Below are positions 47,390 through 59,194 of a stretch of 64,000 bases of DNA, piece after piece. The notes below the pieces were generated by a model. That model was not told the DNA's origin and made no database searches. It saw only the letters and a list, made by a program, of their open reading frames with translations. Both the position numbers and the translations under genes were made by a program. The stretch comes from Gigaspora rosea (lineage: Eukaryota; Glomeromycota; Glomeromycetes; Diversisporales; Gigasporaceae), in contig QKWP01001971.1 in NCBI GenBank assembly GCA_003550325.1, positions 1 through 64,000 on the forward strand, in the 5' to 3' direction. Each line of letters begins with the position of its first letter. Position 1 is the first letter of the stretch.

Positions 47390-48310
47390 TCATAAAACTT
47401 CTACTAAAATAGGATTTTTTAAAAAGCGACATCCCTACCTCATTTCATGTTGCATAACGAATATATGTTCTCACCATATTGAACTATATCAGATATCAAC
47501 GTCATTTTTGCATCATATATAATTAATAATCAATTACATGCGAAGTTATATAAATCTTAATTCCTTCTAAAAATGAATAAATGAGAATCAGTACTCCTAC
47601 CAAAATAGGATTTTGCGAAATCATCATAGTGGACATCAAAAAAGTTGAACGATACCTCCACATTTCATTACAAAAGGACTTTTTTTCATGATAGAACTAA
47701 CCCGAATCACAAATTTCATTCACATCCCAACAAGGACACGGAAATTGTGTGATTGGTGTGATTAAACCAAATCACACTAAATCGCATAAATTTACATCAT
47801 ATTTATATTCTCCGATTAGAAAATTGCGTATTAATTTGCTAGTTGTGCAGTATTTAAAAAAATTACGTATTAATTTGAAAAAAACACTAATCGCGCTTTT
47901 AAATTTTAATCATCAGCATATATTACATATACCACACGCATAATTTACAAATTCTTATCGCATAAACTCCCGTGTCCCTGCATCCCAATAAGTTTCTACT
48001 CATGACGACTAATTTACCATGTTTGCTATCCCTTTTTGCACCAAATGATCACCATTTATATGTCATGTACGTACATACGGATGTAATTTTCCCATAATGT
48101 CATTCTTCACACATATGACAATGAAGCAATTATACGTAACGTATGAAATTTTCATAGTACTTACAAATATATGAAAAATATCGATGAGCATAGTACGTTC
48201 CAAAATAGGAAAAAATATAGCGCCAAAAAGTTGAACGGAACCATCCTTCCACATTTCATGTGATCGTACTGGTATTACATATATTGGGTTTCCTCTATAT
48301 ATTACCTCTT
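47390..48310. repeat. Diverged repeats upstream of the coiled-coil gene
   Basis: The block ccaaaataggattttt ... gttgaacga/tacc ... ccacatttcatg recurs at about 47405, 47600 and 48200 with strong divergence. Open frames here (47749-47943, 48063-48314) have no recognisable motif. The last ~60 bases to 48374 should contain the promoter of the next gene. Confidence 0.4.
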
Positions 48311-48374
48311 TCATACACGGTTAAAGTTAAATTGTCTTATTGTTTCACTCGCACTCCCAATTAACCGTTACACT

Positions 48375-49091
48375 ATGGGCAACAACGCATCAGCTGAAAA
48401 AGAAAGATTGGAATTAGAAAAAAAGAAAATAGATCTTAATGAAAAAGAACGTCAATTGATTGCTGAAAATTCAAAAAAGAAAATGGAACTCGAAGACGAA
48501 GCGCGTAGATTAGAAAATGAAAATAGAAAAAAAAAAAATGGAACTTGAATATGAAGCTCGTAAGCGAGATATTGACCTCCGTACTGAAGAAAGCAAGAGA
48601 AATTATGAATTACAAAGAAGAAAAGCAGATATTGAGCATCAACATAAGATTGCTGAACTGATTGCGCAAATGAAGCAAACTAAATTACAAACTGGGAAAG
48701 AATTAGTATTCACTTATATGAAAACGATAAATATGATTATTGATCAAAACAGTAATATCTTTCGATCTTCTGAACCTCTTTTAAACCAACTAAAAGACGA
48801 AAGATTACCAGAGCCAATTAAAAATACAATTCAAAATGCCATTAATAAGGCGTTCATGGTACCCTATGTACTTTGTTTAAATTTATTTTAAGTTAACAAT
48901 ATTGTATAATAATAATTTCTTTAAAATCAACATTTTAGGGTTATATGAACACTCAAGAACTTCTTGATTATACGAAACATCAAGTTAATGACCTTCAACT
49001 AAAACAAGATGATGAATTTACTCGTTTGCTTGGTTTTGCAGTTGATCAAGAGTTAATTACTGAAAAAAATAAGTTATACCTTCTTGAGTAA
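48375..49091 (+). CDS. Putative N-myristoylated coiled-coil protein, frame broken in an A12 run
   Basis: Start at ATG 48375 gives MGNNASAEKERLELEKKK: Gly2 and Ser6 fit the N-myristoylation rule, suggesting membrane attachment. Then ~125 residues of Glu/Lys/Arg-rich coiled coil (repeats of KKKMELE), and a mixed region with TYMKTINMIIDQNSN. The frame from the ATG changes at a run of 12 A (48527-48538): it stops after NRKKKNGT, while the following frame (MELEYEARKRDIDL) is open to 48891. One A fewer would join them. A likely intron 48859-48938 (GT...TTTTAG, 80 bases) leads to an exon encoding GYMNTQELLDYTKHQVNDLQ and ending LLE at TAA 49089-49091. No catalytic domain; function unknown. Either an assembly or sequencing error in the homopolymer, slippage, or a young pseudogene. 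Confidence 0.65.
48859..48938 (+). other. Predicted intron of the coiled-coil gene
   Basis: GTACCC at the donor, atcaacatttt close to the acceptor and TTTTAG at the end. Splicing joins ...NKAFM to GYMNTQ in phase 0 and extends the protein by 50 residues of clear coding character. If unspliced, translation would end 11 codons later (VPYVLCLNLF). Confidence 0.6.
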
Positions 49092-49559
49092 AAAATTTTT
49101 GTATATCCTTTGGATATTTAGTAATTGACTTCAGTGTTAATTAAATAAATGAATATTTTTGATTAGCTAGGCCGTACTCATTATATATAATAACAAATTT
49201 TACAAGTGAACATCAAACCCAATTTTTTAATGAATTTTATTATACCATGTATTTTTTCTATAAAAAAAAAATTTTAGCCCAGCGGGATCAAGAAAGGGTC
49301 ATATAACAGTCATGTTCCACGTGAAATTTTTGTGTAAATCAATCAACCGAAGTCGCGAAATTTTGTCACGGACTGTGCTTAGGAACAGCAAATCGCGTAA
49401 TAATCTGTGATTGGTTTAGTTAACGGTTAGATAGATGGTTTTTTTTTAGGGAATAACTATTGACTACTATGCCAAGAACATCTCCAAAAATTAGCCAATC
49501 AGAATTGGAGATCAGGAGTAATGTGAAATCAAAGCAATCGAATTTGGAGTAATAAAGCC
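49092..49559. other. Intergenic stretch
   Basis: No gene seen. Short inverted words (ccaatcagaattggagatca, 49496-49515) lie left of the dispersed repeat copy C. Confidence 0.5.
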
Positions 49560-49790
49560 TTAACATTAGGTTGGATTTAGGGTTAGGTTGGGGTAAAGTT
49601 AGAATAAAGTTAGGATAAAGTGAGAGTAGTAGTATATACTAAAAATTTGATGAGAAATTTTTTGTTAGAATACAAAAGGTGGTTTCTTATGCGGCTTTTC
49701 GAAAACAAGCGATTTTTGACAAAGCGAACGTTTGTTTTGAATACTCCTGATGTGTAATATTACACCTGATTGCAGAAATTTTGTTGGCGT
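49560..49790 (+). repeat. Dispersed TTACACCTGAT repeat, copy C
   Basis: ttaggttggatttagggttag at the start, the block ttgttagaatacaaaaggtg / gtttcttatg, and gtaatattacacctgattgc near the right end. Confidence 0.65.
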
Positions 49791-49838
49791 AATTACTACT
49801 GACACAGCAATACTTGACTTATCGCGAAAATCTATAGG

Positions 49839-49922
49839 TAGTGTTCCGCACAGATCGGATCGGACGGATATTTTTAAAGATCCGGATCCGATCCGAACAA
49901 GAAAGATCCGAAACCGGATCCG
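49839..49922. mobile_element. Left end of a hAT-like element with GGATCC words
   Basis: TAGTGTTCCGCACAGATCGG opens a dense array of gatccggatccgatcc words. It stops where the LTR fragment begins at 49924. The right end is missing, so no duplication can be checked. Confidence 0.5.
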
Positions 49923-49923
49923 G

Positions 49924-50095
49924 TGTTACGATCGGTTGGGAGAGCTTGATGAAAATGTGCCTGTTTAGTTTGATCGTGAACAAAAGTAAATGGTTTAAAA
50001 CAATAAACTAACACACACACATAATGACGGGTATAAGGGTCCTCTTTATTAATATAAACAATACATCGGATTATCACAATATGCTAACAGTCACA
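49924..50095 (-). mobile_element. LTR fragment (fossil), younger copy
   Basis: Same LTR family as at 55869-56326; only one half is recognisable. Its CpG sites are better kept than in the other copies, so it is probably the youngest of the three pieces. Broken. Confidence 0.65.
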
Positions 50096-50798
50096 CGATT
50101 TGTCACGCAGATCAATTTTTTACTATGAAATTTGAGTGATCGACATTCATATGATCAACCCATTTTTCACAGTAAATTGTAACGGTAGGTCCTTTTCAAA
50201 CAGCATTTTCAGGGCTACCTAAAAGGAAATCGCACTCACAAGACTAGGTGCAACGGTTCAGTTACACAAATACTTCCTTACTTTTCTAGTTTTGAACGAG
50301 AAAAAAATAAACCTGAGAAGAATCATGCCTTCAAAAATAGCCTTTCGTTTCATTTTTTGTAGCATATACTTCAATGCGACAAAACCTTTCTTTCTTTGTA
50401 ACTTTTTAACAGTTAAGCAAAACTTAGATACCCGACCGAGCTTATAAATTTCTAGAAATGATTAGAATAAACCACAACTCTTTTTAAATATAGCTTGCGA
50501 GAATATATATACTCCGCATTTTGTAAGCATATGTAGCCTTATTTTAAGCTTGTAGTTTGAGTATTAAATTTTTTTTTTTAAAAAAAAGTATATAGTATAT
50601 GCGATGTAAAGTTAATTTTTTTTAAATAAAAGCTTTTAATTGTTCAAATAACTATATAAGTAATATTAGAGATTTCAAAATTCACATTTCGAAAAGTAGG
50701 AATTTTTAATACCGTTTTTACTGAATTATAAACCAAAAGATTCTCTGGTTTGAATTTTGAACCCAGTTGTATTTTATTAAATCCAGCCGATATTTAAA
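50096..50798. other. AT-rich stretch, nothing recognised
   Basis: No frame with a recognisable motif and no repeats shared with the rest of the window. Confidence 0.5.
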
Positions 50799-51004
<206 letters not shown>

Positions 51005-51194
51005 GGGCATCAGAATATGTCTAATTTCTTAAAAATAGGCAATTTACTTATTTTAGAAAAAGTAAATTCATATTGCGAAAAAGTAGAAGTTTTAATAACA
51101 GTTTTATTGTATCATAAATTATAAATCGAAAACAATAAAGTAAAATATTTTGGCTTAATTTTGAACCTTTTTTATTTTACAGTGAATTCCTTAT

Positions 51195-51293
51195 ACATTT
51201 GACGAAAAATGAAAAATGGTACATGTTTTGTCAGTATAAAACCTTTAGGATTCACACTAATGAACATGTACCATTTTTTATCTTTCGTCAAAT
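51195..51293. repeat. Hairpin / tiny MITE
   Basis: Arms of ~31 bp (atttgacgaaaaatgaaaaa/tggtacatgtt and its inverse) around a ~35-base loop. No clear target duplication. Confidence 0.7.
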
Positions 51294-52149
51294 AAATTAT
51301 CAGCACAAAATATACCCTCATATTCTTTAACCCGTGTATGAACAGCAGGTATATGGCGTCTAAGAGACCAAAGAACCAAGATAGCATAGTGTTCTTAAGG
51401 TGCCTGTTCCTAGAAAAATAGTCTCTATGGATAAATACTAGTAAATGAAAAAAAATCAACTTTTATAAAAAAAAAACATCAAATTATATGAACCACCTAT
51501 TTATAAAAAAGTTTTTTCAGATTTTTATCATTACTTTCATAATGAACCAGCCCTTGACAGATGCATTTTGGTGAAAGCTCTCACTTTGGCACATCTAACG
51601 ATCTACTTTTTATTTCAGGTTTTTGCAATCAAAAAAAGAATCAAGCAATAGAAAGCAAAATAATTGCATACTTTTGAAGCCATATTACTTTTTACAGGAC
51701 CTTGAACATCTCTCATATAGGTTATAACTGGAGTTTGGCCAATTTTGGATCAATTTGCTGAAAATGACAAAATATATTTGTTTAAATAAATTTTGATCTA
51801 GTGATCAGAATTGAATGAACTTTTTTTTGTTAGATGTGCTTTACTGAGAGCTTCATTTTAAAAATGTTTGTTCAAAATGGTCCACTGTATGCTAAAATAA
51901 TTGGCAAAAACTGTTTTTTGCTTTTCAAATTTCAGGGATTTTTGCTGAAAAAAAACAAGCATGATCTCTATACTAGATGTTTGGAGTCCTCTTTTTATGG
52001 AATAGATTATTTTTTATTTTTTTTTATATTTTCTAAAGTGTAAAAACTTCAGCTACAGTTTGTTTTAAGAAGCATTGTGTATTAAAACTAAGGTGATAGG
52101 TGAAATTTTCAAAAGTATAAATTTGTCAATTTGTGTAATTTATGAAATC
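51294..52149. other. AT-rich stretch, nothing recognised
   Basis: Open frames at 51172-51459 (minus) and 51834-52043 (plus) lack recognisable motifs and follow base composition. Confidence 0.5.
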
Positions 52150-53168
52150 ATATAATAAATTTTGGATGTAACAAATTATGTGGCTGCTAAAGACTGTATA
52201 CAATTATTCACTACTCGTTCACTATACTCCTTACCCTGAGCACTCTTATATTTTTTATATACATATGGAGATTCAATTATTTATTTGAGGACTTGATCTT
52301 CTGTTTGGAGATTCAATCTTCTAATTGGAGATTTAATCTTCTGTTTGGAGATTTGATCCCCAGTCTGAAGATTCAATCACCTACCCAAGCCACACTAACC
52401 CTTTTTTAATATAATACAAAATAACAAAATAATGCTAACCAAATAAGAAACAAAAAAATTTAAAATTAAAAAGTCCTGTGCACAACACCTCCTCTCACTC
52501 AAGAAGATGAGCTCTGTCAAATCATTTATCAAATTTTAACAAGCAAACAGAGTACCTTGAGGGTGGTGTCACTAATTTTAAAGGTTTTTTTTTATATTTA
52601 TATGATTTTTTTATGTTCAACCTTTTTCTATGATTTTCAAAAATATTTTTCTTAAGTGAACATTTTGCTAAATTACCAATTCTATTCTTATCAGCTCTTC
52701 ATACAAGGTAATTCATTATGTGTAACTTCATCATCATAAGGAATATTCACAATTCAGCTTTAACTTTTCAGTTATATATTAGCATTCTATTTACCTTAAT
52801 AGTTTCTGTTTTCTTGTTGCTGAACGATGGGCTGTTACCATTATTCTTATATTACTTCATTCTTATACTATCGTCAACTTCACCAACATGTTTCTTTAAG
52901 CTTGTTGAATCCTTGATTAGTGCAACCTTATCCATCCAGGCACCACACTTTTCTTGTAGATCATTATTGCTTAGACCACATTCCTTATTAATCTTCGCAT
53001 TGTTATTTAATGCATTACATGAAAGCATTTTAAATTTTTAATTCACATATTTAATTTCATTGATCTGAGTTTTAAACAATCCGATTTACTTTTTTCATAC
53101 CACACATGCAGCTTCAAGACTCATAGCATCTAGTTAATTTTCTATTTTTAGTACATTTTGGACTCTAC

Positions 53169-53760
53169 TTAAATACTTTTTTTTGTTCTTAGCTGGTCTA
53201 TTTCATCTTGATAATGGGTTCTAGGACTATATTGTTTACATAAGCTATCTTCAGGTTTCTGTATATCAATAGCAGGCTTCCGGTAATAATCAAATACCTT
53301 ATGTCTGTCTATTTTGACTCCAATTACATTTTGGTTACAGCAGGCAAGATTATTTATTTCTATTGCATAGCCCATTTATAAATGTTTAACTTTTATTCTT
53401 TTTACCACGTTAGTTAGCCACTTTTCTTTGATCGAACACAACTACAAAATTTTCATCATCATTACATCATTCTCCTACAACTATTTTACTATCACTCTTG
53501 GCTTAACTTCTCTTTCGATACAACTAGTACAATTTTTATCTGTAAAATTTTGATATTTAATAAGTGTTTCACTTTTACTCTTTTTGATTTTTATCCTATT
53601 TCAATAACTATAGCATAGATCACATGCTTTATCATTATAACTAATTTTTTTAGATTTTTGATAGTCAATGGATACCTTCTGTCCTTTCTTTAACATGCCG
53701 ATTTCATTTTAATAACAATAAAATATGCCAAATAAAGTAGGTACTAGTATATTATTATCA
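53169..53760 (-). pseudogene. Sel1-like repeat protein remnant
   Basis: On the minus strand at least three degenerate Sel1-like repeats follow each other. The best (53270-53375) reads INNLACCNQNVIGVKIDRHK then VFDYYRKPA, matching the Sel1 pattern of N-L-x-x-C, G-V-x-x-D-x-x-K-A-F-x-Y-Y-x-K-x-A. Earlier ones read CYSY...NRIKIKKSK and FGIFYCY...NEIGMLKK, broken by stops and frame changes. Sel1 proteins are solenoid scaffolds, strongly expanded in Rhizophagus and often fused to kinases. The remnant sits between two LTRs; capture by the retroelement or insertion of LTRs around an old gene are both possible. Confidence 0.65.
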
Positions 53761-54114
53761 TTTGCTATCTTATATTTTTTCTTTACAATTCTAATCCCAT
53801 TTGGTAGCCAGATTCAAGTTTGAATAAGTTTTGAACATCTCTTAATGGCTCTTCTGGGTTATTTGTTATTTTACAATTATTGGCATATCCTTTTTATGTT
53901 CATTTTTAATTCTTTTACTTTAATATTTTTGTACCTATTTTATTAAGGTCTTCTTCAAAGCTTTATTCTCTGGGTTTGCCTTTACTAGAAAATTGATGGG
54001 CTCCATTTTCTTTTGCTTTTCACATCTATCAGTATTTACGTAATTACTCATTCTACTTGCATTAGTCTAACTCTATTCAAAGTGTGTTCTACTAATTTTT
54101 GGTCACTTTTATTA

Positions 54115-54953
54115 GGGAAGTGCAGTAAATCACGTAATTTTCTAGAGGGGGTCCCCCCATTTGTTGTATCCTATATATATATATAGTCTAAATAGCCAAT
54201 AATATTGAAGTGTTCATTAAATATATTTTTTAAAAAATTTTAATTTTTTTATTGAACATAAAAATCAAAAGTCAATTAATTGAAAATTCTCCAATACTTA
54301 TGAAAATTTTATGATAAGTGTATTCTGACCTGCTAAAATACGTTTACTTAAGCGATTTTAATCGATTTGCTTAGTAAAATTTAGACTTTACTATGTAGCA
54401 ATGTTTGTCGATTGTGGTGCGAATATATTTTTTTTAAAAAACTTTATTTTTTCTATCAAAAAAGTAAAAATCAAATGTCAATTAATAGAAAATTCTCCAA
54501 TACTTATGAAAATTTTGTGATAAGTGTATTTTGACCTGCTGAATAAGTTTATTTAAGCGATTTTTATCGATTTGCTTAGTAAAATTTAGACTTTACTATG
54601 TAGCAACATTTGTTAATTGTGGGGTGATTATATTTTTTAAAAAAATTTATTTTTCCCATCAAATGTAAAAATCAAAAGTCAATTAATAAAAAATTCTCCA
54701 ATGCTTATAAAAATTTTATGATAAGTGTATTTTGACCTGCTGAATAAGTTACTTAATTAATTTTAATCAATTTGCTTAGTAAAATTTAGACTTTACTATG
54801 TATCAACTTTTGCCAATTGTGGGGTAGCTTATTTTTAGATCAAAGACGTTTTTGAGTTTTTTTTTAATATTATAAAATTTGATTGATCATTAGTTCTATT
54901 ACTAGGGGTGTCAGGGCCTATAAACCCTAATTACATAATTTACTGCACTTCCC
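54115..54953. mobile_element. 839-bp Harbinger-like element with three internal ~200-bp repeats
   Basis: The ends GGGAAGTGCAGTAAATCACG and the inverse of GGGAAGTGCAGTAAATTATG are flanked by TTA (54112-54114 and 54954-54956). Inside, a ~200-bp unit (aaaatcaaaagtcaattaat, then attctccaatacttatgaaa, then ttgcttagtaaaatttagac) repeats three times from about 54255 to 54830. No transposase. It lies in the gag region of the LTR fossil. Confidence 0.85.
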
Positions 54954-56326
54954 TTAAGTAGTGGACAAGGACAATTACTGCTTCTGCTTTCATCACTTGT
55001 TATAGCAAAAACAATTTCTTGTACTAAAGAAACCATTTGTTCCATAGGGTTTCTTATTACTGTGAACATGGAGTTTGCTATTTGTGGTGTCAGAAAAGGC
55101 ACTACCTGGGGCAACTGCAAAAGGGCAACTACCATGTTCAATCCTGAATTATAAGCTGCAGCAGGACCACACAAAGCCAGGTTACATACAATTATTAATT
55201 TATAAGTCTGGGCCTTTTCAATAGCTTTGTAAAGAGTACTTGGGATGAATTGTTAGATGAATATTAACAAATCAGACAAAGACCTTGCATGAACATCTGG
55301 GCCTTTACTATTTCAGAATATTGATCTCCAACCCTTGATAAATAATAAAACAATGCCAATATATCGGCAGCATACTGATTTACTGATTCTAGGGCACCTT
55401 GCCTTCAAGTTAATAATACTGTATTCTACTGGAACATCATAGCTAGAGTACAAAAATACAAGAAAAAGTAGTGGACAAAGCTTCAGTCTTGGTCATACTC
55501 ATTATCCCAATATAAAATCTTTGGTTTTTTATTTTTTTGATCTTTCTACCATAATGCAGCCAAACCAGATAAATGGGCACCTGCTATTACAAGACTTCTT
55601 ATTCCTAAAATATTGTTTGTTTCGAAGGCCCAATTAATTAAATTCAACCATTCTATTGGGTCCTAGTTACTACTTACGAAAGTTGAGATTTTCACCAAAA
55701 CTATTTCTATTTGAGGCTTCTGAGAATGTACTAAAAGGTTTACCATGCCCAGAAAAGTTGGTTAAAGTTTTACTTATTACTCTTCGAATTCATTATATTA
55801 TGAACTAATTATTATTTTTATGATAAGAGGTTGGGTTAAAATGATTATTTCACACAATCAGAACCAAATATTATAATTGGTTGGGAGAGCTTAATGAAAA
55901 TGTACTGGTTTAGTTTGATTATGAACAAAAGTAAATTGTTTAAATCAATAAACTAATATATATAATAACAGATCTTTATTAATATAAACTATATATCAGA
56001 TTATTACAATATGCTAAAGACTATATACAATTATTCAACTACTTGTTCACAACTCTTTTTGCTCCTGAGCTAAAAACTATACCCTTATATATTTTAAATT
56101 GTATGAGAGATTCAATTACTTGTTTGTGGACTTGATCTCTTATTCTGATATTTATTTCTTGATTAGATTTGATTTTCTGTTAGGAGATTTGATCCCAGTC
56201 TGGAGATTTGATCACCTACCCAAGCCACACTAACTCTTTTTTCAACATAATACAAAATAACAATATAATGCTAACCAAATAAAGAAAACCAAAAAATTGA
56301 AAATTAAAAAGTTCTGCACACAATAC

Positions 56327-56608
56327 TGGATCCCATAATAGATAATACTTTTTCTTAAATATGCACTTATTTGTATAATTACTTTGATATTTTTAATTAT
56401 TTTTTTAATTATAACAATTTTTTTAGAGTGCTGCTATTTCTACCCCACTTTTGTTATTGCCACCCCACATGGTCGGGGCTGGCTTTTGACCTATGACACA
56501 TGATTCTGAAGTGAATATTACGTGATACAAGTTTTTGTTTATTGGGTTAAGATTTTAATATAATCAAATTGACTTATTTACAACTCCAATAGTACTCACT
56601 ATACAAGT
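56327..56608. other. Region between LTR and FAR1/MULE gene
   Basis: Contains ctgctatttctaccccactt and gttattgccaccccac (56432-56466), which may belong to the left end of the MULE, but no matching right end was found. Confidence 0.3.
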
Positions 56609-58973
56609 ATGCAACTACTATTATTTAATCAATTTACAAGTCATAACGAGCTTCTTGAATATGTTCAGGCCTTCTTCAAAACTCAAGGATACATAGTATC
56701 TATAAAAAGATCAAAATTAAATAAAAAGGGTAAAATAAAAAATATGACATTAAGCTGCGACAGAAGCGGTCTCTATTGAAACAGATTAAATCTGATGGAT
56801 GATTCACACTGTAGAAAAACATCTTCAAGACTTTTGGACTGTCCATTTGAGCTTTATGGAACTAGGCCTTCGCAAAAATTATTTGTGTAATTTTGGAATT
56901 TTGAAGGCTATAAAACCAATATTACACAATTGTTGCTTGAATTGAAGTCATTATATGAATTAGCGTAATAAACCCACTTTCAGAAAATAGGCTTCATTTA
57001 TACCTCATGTGTTCTTGCTGCTAGCAGCAAGCCTTCAAAGTCAAACGGGTACAGGCCCAAGCCTGGCCCTCTGGCAAGTATCTGTCTGATTTTAAAGGCC
57101 TGCTACTAGCAGCAAGCGTACGTGAGAAATAAATAAAGCATGTTTTCCAAATGTGGGTTTATCATGCTAATTCCACATACCAATTTCAGTTCAAGCATCA
57201 ATGTGTAACATTGGTTTTATAGCCTTCAAAAATTCTGAAATCGTATGGGTAATTTTTGCAGATGCCTATATAAAACCAGACATAATAATATTTGATATCT
57301 TGAAATTCGGAACTCTGATCACATTCATAAGGAATAATAGATATATCTGACCATCTAATTGTTCAAAGGTTAAATACTGATCAAAAGGATCTGGTTAAGC
57401 AAATGGCAACTGCCAGTTCTCATTCCCATTAAAATTTGTTAGCCATATATCAGAATGATGCATTTTCGATGGTTATCTCTAAGACAGTTTACAACACCTT
57501 ACAATCTGCCTGTCAAGAAAGGCTTGATGGTCATACACCAGTTCAAGCCCTTCTTGACAAATTACAAGGATCCAACTTCGAGTTTGAATACCAATATGAT
57601 CAACAAAACCATATTACCCATCTTTTTTTTGCATACTGAATATTTATAGCTTTAACTCATACCTACTCTACCATATTACTAAATGATTGCACTTATAAAA
57701 TGAATAGATATAAGATGCTCTTAATGAATGTTGTAGGTGTATCAAGTTTTAACACTACTTTTTTCTAGTTTTGCTTTTTTAAGTAAAGAAACAGAGGCGG
57801 ATTATAGGTGGGCCTTGATCTGTACATCTAAAATTTTCAATGAAATGCCTCGCCCGATGTGATTGTTACAAATAGGGAATTGGCATGGATGAAAGCTATC
57901 GATAAAGTTTTCTCTAGTACTTAGAATGTTCTATGCATATGGTATATAAATAAAAATGTTTTAACCAAATACAAGCATAAATTTACTATGGAAGAAAATT
58001 GGACTGAGTTTCTAAGAAAGTGGCAAGTGGTAACGGCATCTGGTACCAAACAAGAATTCATGACCAAATGGGATGAATTTTTAAAATATTATGCAAACAA
58101 ACCTGAAGTTTTGAAATACCTTCAAGAAATCTGGATTCCTCATAAGGAACACTATAACTTTACATGTAGAAGTAGCATGCTATTCTCAAATAGTGCTTGC
58201 AGTCATTTACAGGTAGTAATGAGAAGAAAAAAAAAGAACAAAAAAAAAAGTATTGACATTTTAAATTCATATTTACAGGTGACCTTGAGTCAGTACACCA
58301 TAAGATTGTGCTATAAATATAATTGCAGGCAAGAGAAATTCGTGCAGCAATTTCTTCTCAGTATATAAAAACACAACATGCATACCAGATTTCTTTCTTC
58401 AAACCTTTTCTATATCATGTTTCATTTTTCACTTTGAATAAGATCTGTAAAGAGTGGATCAAAGCATCAAATACAACCCGAAACTCTTTTCTGGAACCTT
58501 GCACGGGTACTTTTAGATCTACGATAGGACTTTTGTGTTCACACATAATTATTGAACGTTTAGTAGCCAATTAGGTATTACAGAAAGTTAATCTTCACAA
58601 ACACTAGTGGATTCAAGGCCGTCATATAGAATTTTTAGATCCTATACACTCTGTCAACAATGATCCCACACACCCTGTCAACAACTATTACACCAATCTT
58701 CAACCTCTCTTGCAATCTCTTGTGAACATGTACCAATTTTGGCTACCACACCAACAAGTTACATCCAGTCCCAATTAGAAGAGTTGGTGAATACCTCACC
58801 TAATATTAGAAGAACCAGTCACTATTAAACTACAAGGAAAACTGGTTGGTACAAGAAACAAAAGGACAACACTAAGAGATCTGTTTGTATTTGAGCATGT
58901 TAAAAAATAATCAAGATATTGCGGTACATGCCATCAAATAGGTCACAATAGTCATACTTGCCCTAATGCATAA
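56609..58973 (+). pseudogene. FAR1/MULE-type transposase, complete domain order but degenerate
   Basis: From ATG 56609: FAR1-type DNA-binding domain (FTSHNELLEYVQAFFKTQGY, KNMTLSCDRSGLY, SSRLLDCPFELYG). A TGA interrupts it at 56777-56779, and a MITE (56865-57266) splits its end. Next LDGHTPVQALLDKLQ (57520-57560), a worn MULE/DDE segment (about 57650-57960; LNDCTYKMNRYKM), the conserved ENWTEFLRKWQ region (57988-58150), a SWIM-type zinc finger (GTFRSTIGLLCSHIIIERL, about 58505-58560) and a C-terminal CCHC knuckle (CGTCHQIGHNSHTC) ending at TAA 58971-58973. Several stops and frame changes. Such proteins move Mutator-like transposons and are plentiful in Rhizophagus. Terminal repeats were not identified. 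Confidence 0.82.
56865..57266. mobile_element. 402-bp TA-flanked MITE inside the FAR1/MULE gene
   Basis: The ends GGCCTTCGCAAAAATTA and, read inward, GGCATCTGCAAAAATTAC are flanked by TA (56863-56864 and 57267-57268). The arms share ttttgaaggctataaaacca and its inverse. The core repeats gctgctagcagcaagc (two places), a small palindrome. It interrupts the DNA-binding domain of the transposase. Confidence 0.8.
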
Positions 58974-59194
58974 TTTTACTTGTAAAAAAATTTTTTTTTG
59001 TCCTGTTAGTACTTATATAAAATCAAAATTTTTTTTGGGCTAGTCAATTCTACAAAATTCAATTGTTCGATGGTCTGTAAAAAAAATAAATAGCATTAGA
59101 TTATCATCTAGTACTATTGTACAGTAGTAATACATTGTTATATAAATGTGCTAAAAAAACCTCAATCATAATGTATACCAATATTGGTTAGAAG

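Larger units (their letters stand above)
52150..56326 (-). mobile_element. LTR retrotransposon fossil with gag, minus strand, broken
   Basis: The LTR at 55869-56326 and the partial LTR at about 52150-52505 match as direct repeats (shared: gctaaagactrtatacaatt, gatttgatcccagtctg-like text, tcacctacccaagccacact). Between them on the minus strand lie a retrotransposon-type gag region (about 54957-55850), remnants of Sel1-like repeats (53169-53760) and a Harbinger-like insertion (54115-54953). No pol part is recognised. Clearly broken, with many disruptions. The LTRs differ from each other and from 49924-50095 mainly by C-to-T/G-to-A type changes, so it is old. Confidence 0.7.

Noticed and set aside
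52718-53041. 107-codon plus-strand hydrophobic frame
   Set aside because: Lies opposite the minus-strand LTR fossil region and reads as antisense of Lys/Asn-rich sequence; no motif.
54911-55174. Complete small gene on the minus strand
   Set aside because: It is the end of the gag region of an LTR fossil, running into the terminal repeat of the Harbinger-like element.
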